A DNA stretch of 51,573 nt from Fimenecus sp045613585 (GTDB lineage Bacteria > Bacillota > Clostridia > Oscillospirales > Acutalibacteraceae). Where the stretch lies: the NCBI GenBank assembly GCA_045613585.1, contig JAZLBG010000016.1, positions 1 to 51,573 of the forward strand, written 5' to 3'. Under the pieces are notes generated by a model. It saw only the letters and a list, made by a program, of their open reading frames with translations. It was not told the origin of the DNA and did no database searches. Positions 16,611 through 23,753 of the stretch are shown one piece after another; positions within the stretch are counted from its first letter, which is position 1, and each line of letters starts with the position of its first letter. The position numbers and the translations under genes were made by a program.

Positions 16611-17999
16611 TTATTCACCTTTTCTATGCTTTTCAATGGTTTCAGTAACTCGTTTATCGTTATAAAGAGTAAAGAAAATCAATGAAAGCAAACTGAATCC
16701 ACCTGCAAAAACACCTGTAAGCTTAACGCCTTGAAGTCCTACGGATTCACCTGATAATGCACCAACTGCAAGAATACTTGAAACTCCCATCATAGCAATA
16801 GCAGATGCAATTTTTTCAATGAATGTCTTAACTGCTGAGAATATACCCTCGCGATTAACCTTGTTTTCAAGACTATCACTTTGAATAATATCTGAAAGTA
16901 CAGATTGTGGTAAAATATTAATTGCAGCAAATGGGAAAGACACCACAACACCCATAGCAAGGCCTATAAATAATTCTTTGCCAGGAGCAAGAGCTGCTAT
17001 TTTATCGCCAAAATAAATGAACCCAAAAACAACTGTAAATACCACACTTGCAATTACAAGTAAGACTTTTTTGTTGTATTTGCGACTGAATTTTATAATC
17101 ATAGGGAATAAGCAAATTGCCACTGCAATAGCCGAAAGCATAACAAGGAATGACTGTGATTCAGGCACATTAAGAAGCATTGTAATATAGTAAAGCATAG
17201 CAGTTTGAAAGAATGCCATTGAAACGCCACTGAATAAATCACCAGCACTAAAAATAACGAAGTCACGATTTTTGAAAACAAGAGCAAAAGATTTAAGCAT
17301 AGATTCTTTTGGCTTGATATTCTGCTCAACATAATCATTTTCATTGAAAGCATAAGCAGTTAAAAGCAAGCAGGTTACACCAATTGCTGCAAAGAATGTG
17401 AAAACTGTACGCCAAGCCCAAAGTGGAGAAAGTCCTGCATTTTTAAGAATATTAACAAAAAGAGTTGCAGCATACATAAATGAACTTGTACCCATAAAGA
17501 ATACAGTGCTGATTCCGTAATAACCAACTCTTGCTTTTGCATCAGGAATAATTTCAGGAACAAGAGCATTTCGAGGAATAAAATAGAATGTGTATGCTGT
17601 GTAATATGTAATAAGGAAGAAGCCAACCCAAATAGCATTTGCTACAGACCCTGCTTCAAATGGAGCATAGAAAATCATAAGCACAGATAATGCATAAGGA
17701 ATTGCTGCAAATCTTAAAAATGGCATTCTGCGACCATCTTTATGAGTGCATTTGTCAGAAAGAGATGCAACAATAGGGTCAGTAACCGCGTCAACAATTT
17801 TACCAATAGCAGTAATAAGTGCCATAATTGTAATGAACCCTAAAAACTTGTTTTCAGGTAACAAAATAGGCAAACCACTTTTAGCTGTTGGTTGGTAAAA
17901 GTACAAAAGATAATTGCCTATCATGCCGTTAAAAAAGCCCTTTGCAATATCTGCAAGGCAATAACGATACATTTTTCTTTTCGGTAAAGTCTTTATCAT
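16611..17999 (-). CDS. GPH/MFS-type transporter
   Basis: A 462-aa membrane protein with about 12 hydrophobic helices, similar to the GPH branch of the major facilitator superfamily. The first helix region YRYCLADIAKGFFNGMIGNY and the DAVTDPIVASLSDKC loop (motif A region) fit. The middle loop, KFSRKYNKKVLL, is the MFS inter-domain type. I chose the ATG at 17999, with AAGGATG upstream; the frame extends to 18023. It is transcribed with the M20 peptidase gene. A role in peptide, amino-acid-conjugate or sugar uptake is possible. It is upstream of the fuc operon but separated from it by a terminator and a promoter, so it is not obviously the fucose permease. Confidence 0.8.
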   Translation of the reverse strand: MIKTLPKRKMYRYCLADIAKGFFNGMIGNYLLYFYQPTAKSGLPILLPENKFLGFITIMALITAIGKIVDAVTDPIVASLSDKCTHKDGRRMPFLRFAAIPYALSVLMIFYAPFEAGSVANAIWVGFFLITYYTAYTFYFIPRNALVPEIIPDAKARVGYYGISTVFFMGTSSFMYAATLFVNILKNAGLSPLWAWRTVFTFFAAIGVTCLLLTAYAFNENDYVEQNIKPKESMLKSFALVFKNRDFVIFSAGDLFSGVSMAFFQTAMLYYITMLLNVPESQSFLVMLSAIAVAICLFPMIIKFSRKYNKKVLLVIASVVFTVVFGFIYFGDKIAALAPGKELFIGLAMGVVVSFPFAAINILPQSVLSDIIQSDSLENKVNREGIFSAVKTFIEKIASAIAMMGVSSILAVGALSGESVGLQGVKLTGVFAGGFSLLSLIFFTLYNDKRVTETIEKHRKGE

Positions 18000-18109
18000 A
18001 TAAAACATCCTTGTAAAAAACATTTATAATATAATACCATAAGCAAATACAAAGTTCAATGAAGAAAAGCAAGATAAAATAATAAGTTTCATTTATTTTG
18101 AAAAAACTG

Positions 18110-18138
18110 TTGACATTTTCATTTTCTAGTGGTATTAT
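18110..18138 (+). promoter_or_regulatory. Promoter of tRNA-Arg
   Basis: TTGACA (18110-18115), 17-bp spacer, TATTAT (18133-18138), 26 bp before the mature tRNA 5' end. Confidence 0.87.
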
Positions 18139-18164
18139 ATTCGGGCGGTAAAAAGTCCGCATAT

Positions 18165-18241
18165 GCGCCGGTAGCTCAGCTGGATAGAGTGTTTGGCTAC
18201 GAACCAAAAGGTCGGGGGTTCGAATCCCTTCCGGCGTGCCA
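18165..18241 (+). tRNA. tRNA-Arg (anticodon ACG)
   Basis: Full cloverleaf with encoded CCA. The acceptor is GCGCCGG / CCGGCGT (first pair G-U). D-arm GTAGCTCAGCTGGAT, anticodon loop CTACGAA with ACG at 18199-18201, and T-arm GGGGGTTCGAATCCCTT are all present. The A34 would be edited to inosine by TadA to read CGN codons. It is followed at once by a terminator; its last 23 bases and the terminator are duplicated downstream. Confidence 0.96.
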
Positions 18242-18289
18242 TTAAAAGAGAGTTTGCTTTTGCAGACTCTCTTTTAATTTTATGTTATG
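18219..18289 (+). repeat. Direct repeat copy 1: tRNA-Arg 3' end plus terminator
   Basis: This 71-bp stretch, from the T-loop TTCGAATCC through the CCA end and terminator to TATGTTATG, is identical to 18400-18470, an offset of 181 bp. Similarity continues for about 17 more bases in both copies (three mismatches, then GGGATTCGAAC). The pattern resembles the att duplication left by an element that integrated at a tRNA 3' end. Confidence 0.9.
18242..18277 (+). terminator. Terminator of tRNA-Arg
   Basis: TTAAAAGAGAGT / ACTCTCTTTTAA stem with an inner TGC-TTTT-GCA extension and a following TTT. It begins right after the CCA end. Confidence 0.88.
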
Positions 18290-18399
18290 TAATGAGGGAT
18301 TCGAACCCGAGAGGGTCTGAACGTTAAGAAAACAGTCCTGTGGACTGTTTTTAGCGAAGAGCACAATGCGAATCCCTCATTCGCATTGTGAATCTATAA
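18290..18399. other. Palindrome-rich segment between the tRNA-Arg direct repeats
   Basis: No gene is visible. It begins with GGGATTCGAACC, the reverse complement of the tRNA T-arm. Two perfect hairpins follow: AAAACAGTCC / GGACTGTTTT (18329-18351, loop TGT) and CACAATGCGAAT / ATTCGCATTGTG (18362-18390, loop CCCTC). The reversed strand reads like a tRNA T-arm with flanks. It may be a tRNA-derived repetitive element or a remnant between att-like repeats. Confidence 0.6.
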
Positions 18400-18470
18400 T
18401 TCGAATCCCTTCCGGCGTGCCATTAAAAGAGAGTTTGCTTTTGCAGACTCTCTTTTAATTTTATGTTATG
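18400..18470 (+). repeat. Direct repeat copy 2: tRNA-Arg 3' end plus terminator
   Basis: Exact 71-bp copy of 18219-18289. It contains only the 3' part of the tRNA (half T-arm, acceptor strand, CCA) and a second complete terminator, so it cannot make a tRNA. The 109 bp after it (18471-18579) hold a diverged repeat tail, a small CAAATCA/TGATTTG palindrome and the apt terminator; I see no gene. Confidence 0.9.
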
Positions 18471-18544
18471 CAATATGGGATTCGAACAAGGAAGGAGCAA
18501 ATCAATGATTTGCGGAAGAAAACAGGTAGATTTGATTATATTTG

Positions 18545-18573
18545 AAAAACCTCCACAATGAGTGGAGGTTTTT
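18545..18573 (-). terminator. Terminator after the phosphoribosyltransferase gene
   Basis: AAAAACCTCCAC / GTGGAGGTTTTT with a 5-base loop. T runs on both sides make it potentially bidirectional. Confidence 0.9.
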
Positions 18574-18579
18574 AATATT

Positions 18580-19131
18580 TTATAACGCTTTTCCATCTTT
18601 AGTGAAGAGTGGTAATTCCTCAAGAAAAATAATATCATCACGTTTTGCAGCATCGCCTTCGGCAAGAATAAACATTTTACCGCAAACAATACCGCCCGCA
18701 TCGTTTACAAGTTTTTCAACTGCTTTAAGTGACTCGCCTAATGACACAACATCATCAACAATAAGAATTTTCTTGCCCTTCATAAGGTCCGCGTCTGCCT
18801 TATCAAGATAAAGTTTCTGCTCACCTTGAGTTGTAATTGAATTTACTGTTGATTCAAAAACGCCTGTCATATAAAGTTTTGGTTTTTTACGAGCTACAAA
18901 ATATTTTTCGTTATTCTGAAGTCTAGCCATTTCGTGTGCAAGCGGAATGCCTTTTGCTTCAGCAGTGATTATGTAGTCATATTCAGGTGCTTTTTCCAAT
19001 AATTCTTTTGCACAAGCAGTTGTAAGTTCAGGGTCACCAAAAATTACAAAGCCTGCAATCATAAGTTCATCTGTTAATGGACAAAGAGGTAAATGACGCT
19101 CAAGTCCAGCAATATTCATTTTGTGAAACAT
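18580..19131 (-). CDS. apt: Purine (adenine-type) phosphoribosyltransferase
   Basis: A 183-aa type I phosphoribosyltransferase that makes a purine nucleotide from free base and PRPP. The PRPP-binding motif is ILIVDDVVSLGES. The TAEAKGIPLAHEMARL segment supplies the PPi loop, and FVARKKPK resembles the APRT flexible region (VRKxxK). The overall layout is closer to adenine phosphoribosyltransferase than to Hpt or Upp, although xanthine cannot be excluded. It is separated from the 95-aa gene upstream by a hairpin (19158-19180). The symbol is tentative. Together with the nucleoside phosphorylase at 48.2 kb and the PRPP synthetase at 39.1 kb it fits purine salvage. Confidence 0.75.
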   Translation of the reverse strand: MFHKMNIAGLERHLPLCPLTDELMIAGFVIFGDPELTTACAKELLEKAPEYDYIITAEAKGIPLAHEMARLQNNEKYFVARKKPKLYMTGVFESTVNSITTQGEQKLYLDKADADLMKGKKILIVDDVVSLGESLKAVEKLVNDAGGIVCGKMFILAEGDAAKRDDIIFLEELPLFTKDGKAL

Positions 19132-19157
19132 AATAATCCTTCTCCTTAAAACATAAA

Positions 19158-19180
19158 TGGACGGAAATGCCTTCCGTCCA
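19158..19180 (-). terminator. Hairpin between the 95-aa gene and apt
   Basis: TGGACGGAA / TTCCGTCCA with a 5-base loop, followed on the minus strand by TTTATGTTTT. The T run is interrupted, so termination may be partial. Confidence 0.6.
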
Positions 19181-19190
19181 CCTGAATAGT

Positions 19191-19478
19191 TTAGTTTGCC
19201 AATGCACGGCTAAGCCATACTTCTGCAATATCAAGAGCTGCATAAAGCCCTTTCTTTTCACTTGATTTTACAATTCTCTCACGAGCGCTTACATTAGGGT
19301 CAGTATTAAGTAACTGAATTGATACTTTAGAAGCAACCTCAACATCACCAACAGGTTTTGTTGCAAGAATTTGCATCATAATAACATAATTGTCTGAAGC
19401 GTTACCATAATAAAGGGTATTACCGTTACGTACTAATGGTTTGCCTTTATATGTGAGGAATTTACTTTTTTCTGCCAT
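19191..19478 (-). CDS. Conserved-looking small protein of unknown function next to ireB
   Basis: A 95-aa protein that I do not recognise. It begins MAEKSKFLTYKGKPLVRNGN and has a mixed beta region (residues about 8-40, with NTLYYGNASDNYVIMMQIL). A segment beginning VGDVEVASKVSIQLL follows, then a C-terminal helix (GLYAALDIAEVWLSRAL). No signal peptide, membrane segment or cysteines are seen. A ribosome site (GAGGTG) precedes the ATG. It is 12 bp downstream of ireB on the same transcript, in the place where ruvX/yqgF usually follows. Codon use and length suggest a real cytosolic protein. Confidence 0.75.
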   Translation of the reverse strand: MAEKSKFLTYKGKPLVRNGNTLYYGNASDNYVIMMQILATKPVGDVEVASKVSIQLLNTDPNVSARERIVKSSEKKGLYAALDIAEVWLSRALAN

Positions 19479-19490
19479 AAATACACCTCA

Positions 19491-19751
19491 TTATTTCTTT
19501 GAAATTTTGAGATATTCTTTCACAAGGTCTTGCAAAAGTTCATCTCTGTCAAGGCGGCGAATAAGACTTCTCGCATTATTATGAGTTGTGATGTATGTTG
19601 GGTCTTCTGAAAGAATGTAACCAACAATCTGGTTAATAGGATTATAGCCTTTTTCAACCAATGCATCATAAACAGAAACAAGAATCTGACGAGTTGTTTC
19701 TTCACGCTCATCCTTTAATGAAAATTGAATGGTCTTGTTTGGGTCAAGCAT
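19491..19751 (-). CDS. ireB: IreB family regulatory phosphoprotein (UPF0297/DUF965)
   Basis: An 86-aa IreB. It begins MLDPNKTIQFSLKDEREETT, including the conserved threonine pair that is phosphorylated by the PASTA kinase IreK in Enterococcus. It continues with NPINQIVGYILSEDPTYITT and NARSLIRRLDRDELL, the family core. IreB modulates cell-envelope stress responses downstream of Ser/Thr kinase signalling. A GGAGGTGG site lies upstream of the ATG, and a promoter is visible about 30 bp further back. The common neighbours alaS and ruvX are absent. Confidence 0.95.
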   Translation of the reverse strand: MLDPNKTIQFSLKDEREETTRQILVSVYDALVEKGYNPINQIVGYILSEDPTYITTHNNARSLIRRLDRDELLQDLVKEYLKISKK

Positions 19752-19782
19752 TCACGCCACCTCCGTAGTAATAATTATATTT

Positions 19783-19811
19783 ATTATACACGGAAAAATA
19801 TTAAAATACAA
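19783..19811 (-). promoter_or_regulatory. Promoter of the ireB unit
   Basis: TTGTAT (19811-19806), 17-bp spacer, TATAAT (19788-19783), just after the pheT terminator. Confidence 0.72.
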
Positions 19812-19845
19812 TACCAAAAACTAAAATAAATATAAATTAAGCACT

Positions 19846-19870
19846 AAAAAACTCCCCGAAGGGAGTTTTT
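19846..19870 (-). terminator. Terminator after pheT
   Basis: AAAAACTCCC / GGGAGTTTTT with a CGAA tetraloop, 6 bp after the pheT stop. It ends the pheST transcript. Confidence 0.92.
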
Positions 19871-19875
19871 GTAAT

Positions 19876-22236
19876 TTAAGATTTAAGTGCAATTCCGTCT
19901 TTGCTGAGTGTATCAATAATTCCGTTTGCAACTTCCATAACTTCTTCAGTTGTGAGAGTTCTTTCAGGGTGTGAGAATGTTATTCTTACAGTGATTGACT
20001 TACCGTTTTCATCACGGTATGTGTCAACAACCTGCACATCCTTTATAAGAGGGCAGTTAGCATCTGCAATAGCCTTTCCGATTGGAGCAAATGTTTCGCT
20101 CATAAATGAAAGGTCAATTTCCATTTCAGGGAATCTTGAAGGCTCAACATAGTGAATACCTGCGTCAGTGATTTCTGTGAACATTGGCACATCAATTTCA
20201 GCAAATACGATAGCAGCCTTCTTGTCAATTTTCTTAGCAACTGTTGGGTGAACAACACCGATTTTACCAAGAACAACATTGTCACAAGAGATTTCGTTAA
20301 GGTTTCTTGGATGCTCATAGTTAAGAGTTGCTTCCATTGGAACGAATGTGAGAGCCTTGTGCTTGATGTTATCAGAAACAACTGAAAGCATTGTTGCAAG
20401 TTCAACATAAAGAGTTTCCAAAGACTTTGTTTTACTGTAAAGTGTAATGCAAAGTTTCTTTCTTTCGTTGCAAAGTCCATCTTCTTTAAGTCCGTCAACA
20501 GTTCTGCCGATTTCAAACACACCAAAATCAGTTGCGAAATTAGTGTTTGTCTTAACCTGACAAAGTTGAGTTGGAATAATTGACTTACGGATTGTTTCAA
20601 TATTAGGATTTGTAGCACCAGAAAGCTTGATGTTTTCTTCAATTTCCATACCGAGTGCTTTGTATTCATCATAATACTGCCATACGTAAGAATGAAGTTC
20701 GTGGAGTGAATAACGATGAACAAGCATATCTTTGATTCTGTCCTCAACTGTCTTTTCTGCCTTTGCACGAACAGGGTAGAGAGGAGCTGAAGCTGTATGA
20801 ATATCAAAGTTGTCGTAACCATAAATTCTTGTGATTTCTTCAACAATGTCAGCCTTGATAGTAACGTCCTTTGTTGCTCTCCAAGATGGAACTTCTACTG
20901 TGAAGTTGTCACCATCGTTAGAAGCCTTGAAACCAAGAGAATTAAGAGTATTTACGATTGTATCGTTTGCGATTTCAATACCTGTGTACTTGTCGATAAA
21001 TGCCTTGTCGAAATCAAGTGTAACTGTTGGATATTTGAATGCATATTCGTCTGTAAGAGCAGACACAACCTGTGCATCAGGGTCAATACTCATAAGAAGA
21101 TTTACAAATCTTGCAATAGCAGGTACTGTCATTTCAGGGTCAAGGCACTTTTCGTAACGGTTTGAAGCGTCTGTACGGTGTGCAAGACGAACAGTTGATT
21201 TACGGATTGATGCAGCATTGAATGTTGCAGATTCAAGTGTAAGAGTTGTTGTATCCTCTACGATTTCTGAGTCAAGACCACCCATAATACCTGCAATAGC
21301 AACAGGAGTGTTATCGTTGCAAATCATAAGTGTATTTTCGTCAATATTTCTGTCAATTCCGTCAAGTGTCTGGAATGTGAAAGGCTCTGAAAAACGTTTA
21401 ATTCTGATTTTTTCTACCTTTCTTGAGTCAAAAGCGTGCATTGGCTGACCCATTTCAAGCATCAAGTAGTTTGTAAGGTCTGCAAGAAGGTTAATGCCTC
21501 TCATACCGCAGTAGAAAAGACGGATTCTCATATTCACTGGACTTACATTCTTCGTGATGTTTGCAACCTGTAAGCAAGAATATCTCTGGCAGAGGTTATC
21601 CTCAATTTTAAGGTCAACCTTTGGAAGATTGTCATATTGTGAAAAATCAACCTGTGGAAGTGGTTTTAATTCACGACCTGCCAAAGCAGCAAATTCACGT
21701 GCAATACCATAGTGACCCCAAAGGTCAGGACGGTTTGTAAGTGACTTGTTATCAACCTCGAAAACGATATCGTCGATTTCGTAAAGGTCTTTAAGGTCAG
21801 TGCCATTCTTAACATCATCAAGAATGTCCATAATGCCTGAATTGTCGTCAGAAATACCGATTTCCTTTTCAGAGCAGCACATACCGTTTGACATATATCC
21901 TGCAAGCGGACGAGGAGAAATTTCGATTTCACCAAGTTTAGCGCCAACCTTTGCAAATGCAGTTTTCATACCAAGACGCACGTTTGGAGCACCACAAACA
22001 ACATCAACAAGTTCAGCTTCACCAATATCAACTTTGAGAAGGTGGAGCTTTTCTGATTTTGGATGGTCCTGAATATCTTTAATTTCAGCAACAACGATAC
22101 CGCTGAAATCACTGCCCTTGAAGAAAATTTCGTTTTCTACTTCTGCAGTTGAAAGTGAAAATTTACGGATTAAGTCCATTTTGTCAAGACCAGTAAGGTC
22201 AACGAAATCACTAATCCAGTTCATTGATAAAAACAT
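19876..22236 (-). CDS. pheT: Phenylalanine-tRNA ligase beta subunit
   Basis: A 786-aa beta chain of the (alpha-beta)2 phenylalanyl-tRNA synthetase, which charges tRNA-Phe. Domains in order: N-terminal strand and helix, tRNA-binding EMAP/OB fold (about 40-150, with HPKSEKLHLLKVDIG), B3/B4 editing domain (about 210-390), B5 domain (about 400-470), core catalytic-like domain, and C-terminal FDX-anticodon-binding domain (about 690-786, RFPEMEIDLSFM to the end). Length is usual for Firmicutes (about 790-805). It follows pheS after 17 bp and shares its T-box leader. An AGGAGGAG site precedes the ATG. Confidence 0.97.
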   Translation of the reverse strand: MFLSMNWISDFVDLTGLDKMDLIRKFSLSTAEVENEIFFKGSDFSGIVVAEIKDIQDHPKSEKLHLLKVDIGEAELVDVVCGAPNVRLGMKTAFAKVGAKLGEIEISPRPLAGYMSNGMCCSEKEIGISDDNSGIMDILDDVKNGTDLKDLYEIDDIVFEVDNKSLTNRPDLWGHYGIAREFAALAGRELKPLPQVDFSQYDNLPKVDLKIEDNLCQRYSCLQVANITKNVSPVNMRIRLFYCGMRGINLLADLTNYLMLEMGQPMHAFDSRKVEKIRIKRFSEPFTFQTLDGIDRNIDENTLMICNDNTPVAIAGIMGGLDSEIVEDTTTLTLESATFNAASIRKSTVRLAHRTDASNRYEKCLDPEMTVPAIARFVNLLMSIDPDAQVVSALTDEYAFKYPTVTLDFDKAFIDKYTGIEIANDTIVNTLNSLGFKASNDGDNFTVEVPSWRATKDVTIKADIVEEITRIYGYDNFDIHTASAPLYPVRAKAEKTVEDRIKDMLVHRYSLHELHSYVWQYYDEYKALGMEIEENIKLSGATNPNIETIRKSIIPTQLCQVKTNTNFATDFGVFEIGRTVDGLKEDGLCNERKKLCITLYSKTKSLETLYVELATMLSVVSDNIKHKALTFVPMEATLNYEHPRNLNEISCDNVVLGKIGVVHPTVAKKIDKKAAIVFAEIDVPMFTEITDAGIHYVEPSRFPEMEIDLSFMSETFAPIGKAIADANCPLIKDVQVVDTYRDENGKSITVRITFSHPERTLTTEEVMEVANGIIDTLSKDGIALKS

Positions 22237-22253
22237 AAATTACTCCTCCTTCC

Positions 22254-23309
22254 TTAATTTTCGTCGTCTGTGAACTGAGTGAGAGTTTTAAGGCTACCAC
22301 TGTTCAAATCACGGATATCTTTAACACCATATTTCATCATTGCAAGACGAGTAAGGCCAAGACCGAATGCAAAACCTGTGTATTCTTCAGGGTCAATTCC
22401 ACCTGCTTTAAGAACTTCAGGGTGAATCATACCGCATGGACAAAGCTCAAGCCAACCGCTGTGCTTACATGAAGGACAACCTTCACCACCACAGATAAGG
22501 CAAGAAATATCAAGTTCAAAACCAGGCTCAACGAATGGGAAGAAGCCAGGACGAAGACGAACCTTAATGTCCTTACGGAAAACTTCTGAAAGCATTGTTT
22601 TCATAAAGTAAATAAGGTTTGAAATTGAAATATCCTTATCAACCATAACGCCTTCCATCTGGAAGAATGTGTTTTCGTGACATGCATCAGTAGCCTCGTT
22701 TCTGAAACAACGACCTGGGAAAATAGCCTTGATTGGCATACCGTCGTTAATAAGAGCATCTTTATACTTTTTATAAATAGCATTCTGTGCTGCAGATGTG
22801 TGAGATTTAAGTAACTGACCATTATCAAGGTAATATGTGTCCTGCATATCACGAGCAGGGTGGTCCTTTGGAATGTTAAGAGCTTCAAAACATTCATAGT
22901 CAGTAACGATTTCACTGTAATCTTCAATGTTAAAGCCCATTGAACGGAAAACGCTTTCACATTGACGCTGAACGAGTGTGATAGGGTGGTATGAACCACG
23001 AGTTAAGTCAGCAGGAACAGAAATATCGAAAATTGGCGTACTTTCGATTTCCTTCTTTAACTGGAGGTCTTTGAGTTCCTGACTCTTTTCTGCAATTTTT
23101 TGTTCAACAAAGGCACGAACTTCGTTAACAACCTGACCCATAACCGGTCTTTCTTCTGCTGAAAGTGAACCCATCATTTTAAGCATTGATGTAAGCTCAC
23201 CTTTTTTACCAAGCACCTGAACTCTGAATTCTTCAAGTTGACTCTGCTCGGTAAAAGTACTGAGTTCCGCTTCCGCACGAGCACGGATAGCTTCAAGTTT
23301 TTCTCTCAT
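22254..23309 (-). CDS. pheS: Phenylalanine-tRNA ligase alpha subunit
   Basis: A 351-aa class II synthetase alpha chain that activates phenylalanine. An N-terminal coiled-coil tRNA-binding arm (about 1-85) is followed by the catalytic domain. Motif 2 is in FPGRCFRNEATDACHENTF and motif 3 in GFAFGLGLTRLAMMKYG. Four cysteines in CLICGGEGCPSC form a zinc-ribbon-like insert common in Firmicutes. I chose ATG 23309, which has GAGGAAG 6 bases upstream; the frame also opens at a GTG 15 bases earlier inside that site. Controlled by a phenylalanine T-box. Confidence 0.97.
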   Translation of the reverse strand: MREKLEAIRARAEAELSTFTEQSQLEEFRVQVLGKKGELTSMLKMMGSLSAEERPVMGQVVNEVRAFVEQKIAEKSQELKDLQLKKEIESTPIFDISVPADLTRGSYHPITLVQRQCESVFRSMGFNIEDYSEIVTDYECFEALNIPKDHPARDMQDTYYLDNGQLLKSHTSAAQNAIYKKYKDALINDGMPIKAIFPGRCFRNEATDACHENTFFQMEGVMVDKDISISNLIYFMKTMLSEVFRKDIKVRLRPGFFPFVEPGFELDISCLICGGEGCPSCKHSGWLELCPCGMIHPEVLKAGGIDPEEYTGFAFGLGLTRLAMMKYGVKDIRDLNSGSLKTLTQFTDDEN

Positions 23310-23363
23310 CTTTTTCTTCCTCACTTTAATTTATAATCGGAAATATAGGGAATAAATAAAAAA

Positions 23364-23606
23364 TCCCATACTCCAAAAGAGCATGGGACGAATAAAATCC
23401 GCGGTACCACCCAAATTTTAGCAAAAAGCTAACACTTTCCGTGTTCAATAACGAGAACAAACCGTCATCATCTACTGTTAGTTCAACAATGCCACTCCAA
23501 AGGGAACTTCAATTAAACTTTTGTCTTTTGTGCTTTCAGCCAAGGCACAATTCTCTGTTAAGATTACTTATTTAATCTACTTTCTTTTTCACTGTGTTTT
23601 TATATC
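23364..23606 (-). promoter_or_regulatory. T-box riboswitch (phenylalanine) controlling pheST
   Basis: The leader RNA begins near 23606. Stem I is followed by the specifier region at 23506-23504, whose codon is TTC (Phe) in the context GAAGTTCCC ahead of GGAGTGG. The T-box core GGGTGGTACCGCG lies at 23412-23400. It can form the antiterminator or let the terminator form (TCCCATGCTC / GAGTATGGGA, then TTTTTTATTT, at 23388-23364). Uncharged tRNA-Phe should pair with the specifier and core and allow read-through into pheS. The rest of the 444-bp gene-free stretch holds the promoter and a decarboxylase-gene terminator. Confidence 0.93.
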
Positions 23607-23612
23607 TTATGT

Positions 23613-23641
23613 ATTATAACAAAAGAGTAATTTTAAGTCAA
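23613..23641 (-). promoter_or_regulatory. Promoter of the pheST T-box transcript
   Basis: TTGACT (23641-23636), 17-bp spacer, TATAAT (23618-23613), immediately before the T-box leader. Confidence 0.9.
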
Positions 23642-23703
23642 GTATAATTTTAATATGGATTTTGTTTTGATAAACTCGAATTTCTCGAGATGATTGAGAA
23701 TAA

Positions 23704-23732
23704 TAAAAGAGAGTATGTGTGGTACTCTCTTT
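23704..23732 (-). terminator. Terminator after the decarboxylase gene
   Basis: AAAAGAGAGTA / TACTCTCTTTT with a 7-base loop. T runs on both sides; 22 bp beyond the gene's stop. Confidence 0.82.
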
Positions 23733-23753
23733 TTCATCTGTCTAACATTTTTT

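Noticed and set aside
16611..17999. Calling this gene the fucose permease FucP.
   Set aside because: Its features are GPH-like, it is paired with an M20 peptidase, and a terminator and promoter separate it from fucI.
18400..18422. A possible second tRNA gene after tRNA-Arg.
   Set aside because: Only the 3' half of the T-arm, acceptor strand and CCA are present; D-arm and anticodon arm are missing.
18165..18580. An integrated phage or ICE at the tRNA-Arg.
   Set aside because: Only 110 bp lie between the repeats and no integrase or phage gene is in the window; at most a remnant.
20100..20846. A 248-codon alternative frame inside pheT.
   Set aside because: Same-strand shadow with no site or domain pattern; pheT is unambiguous.
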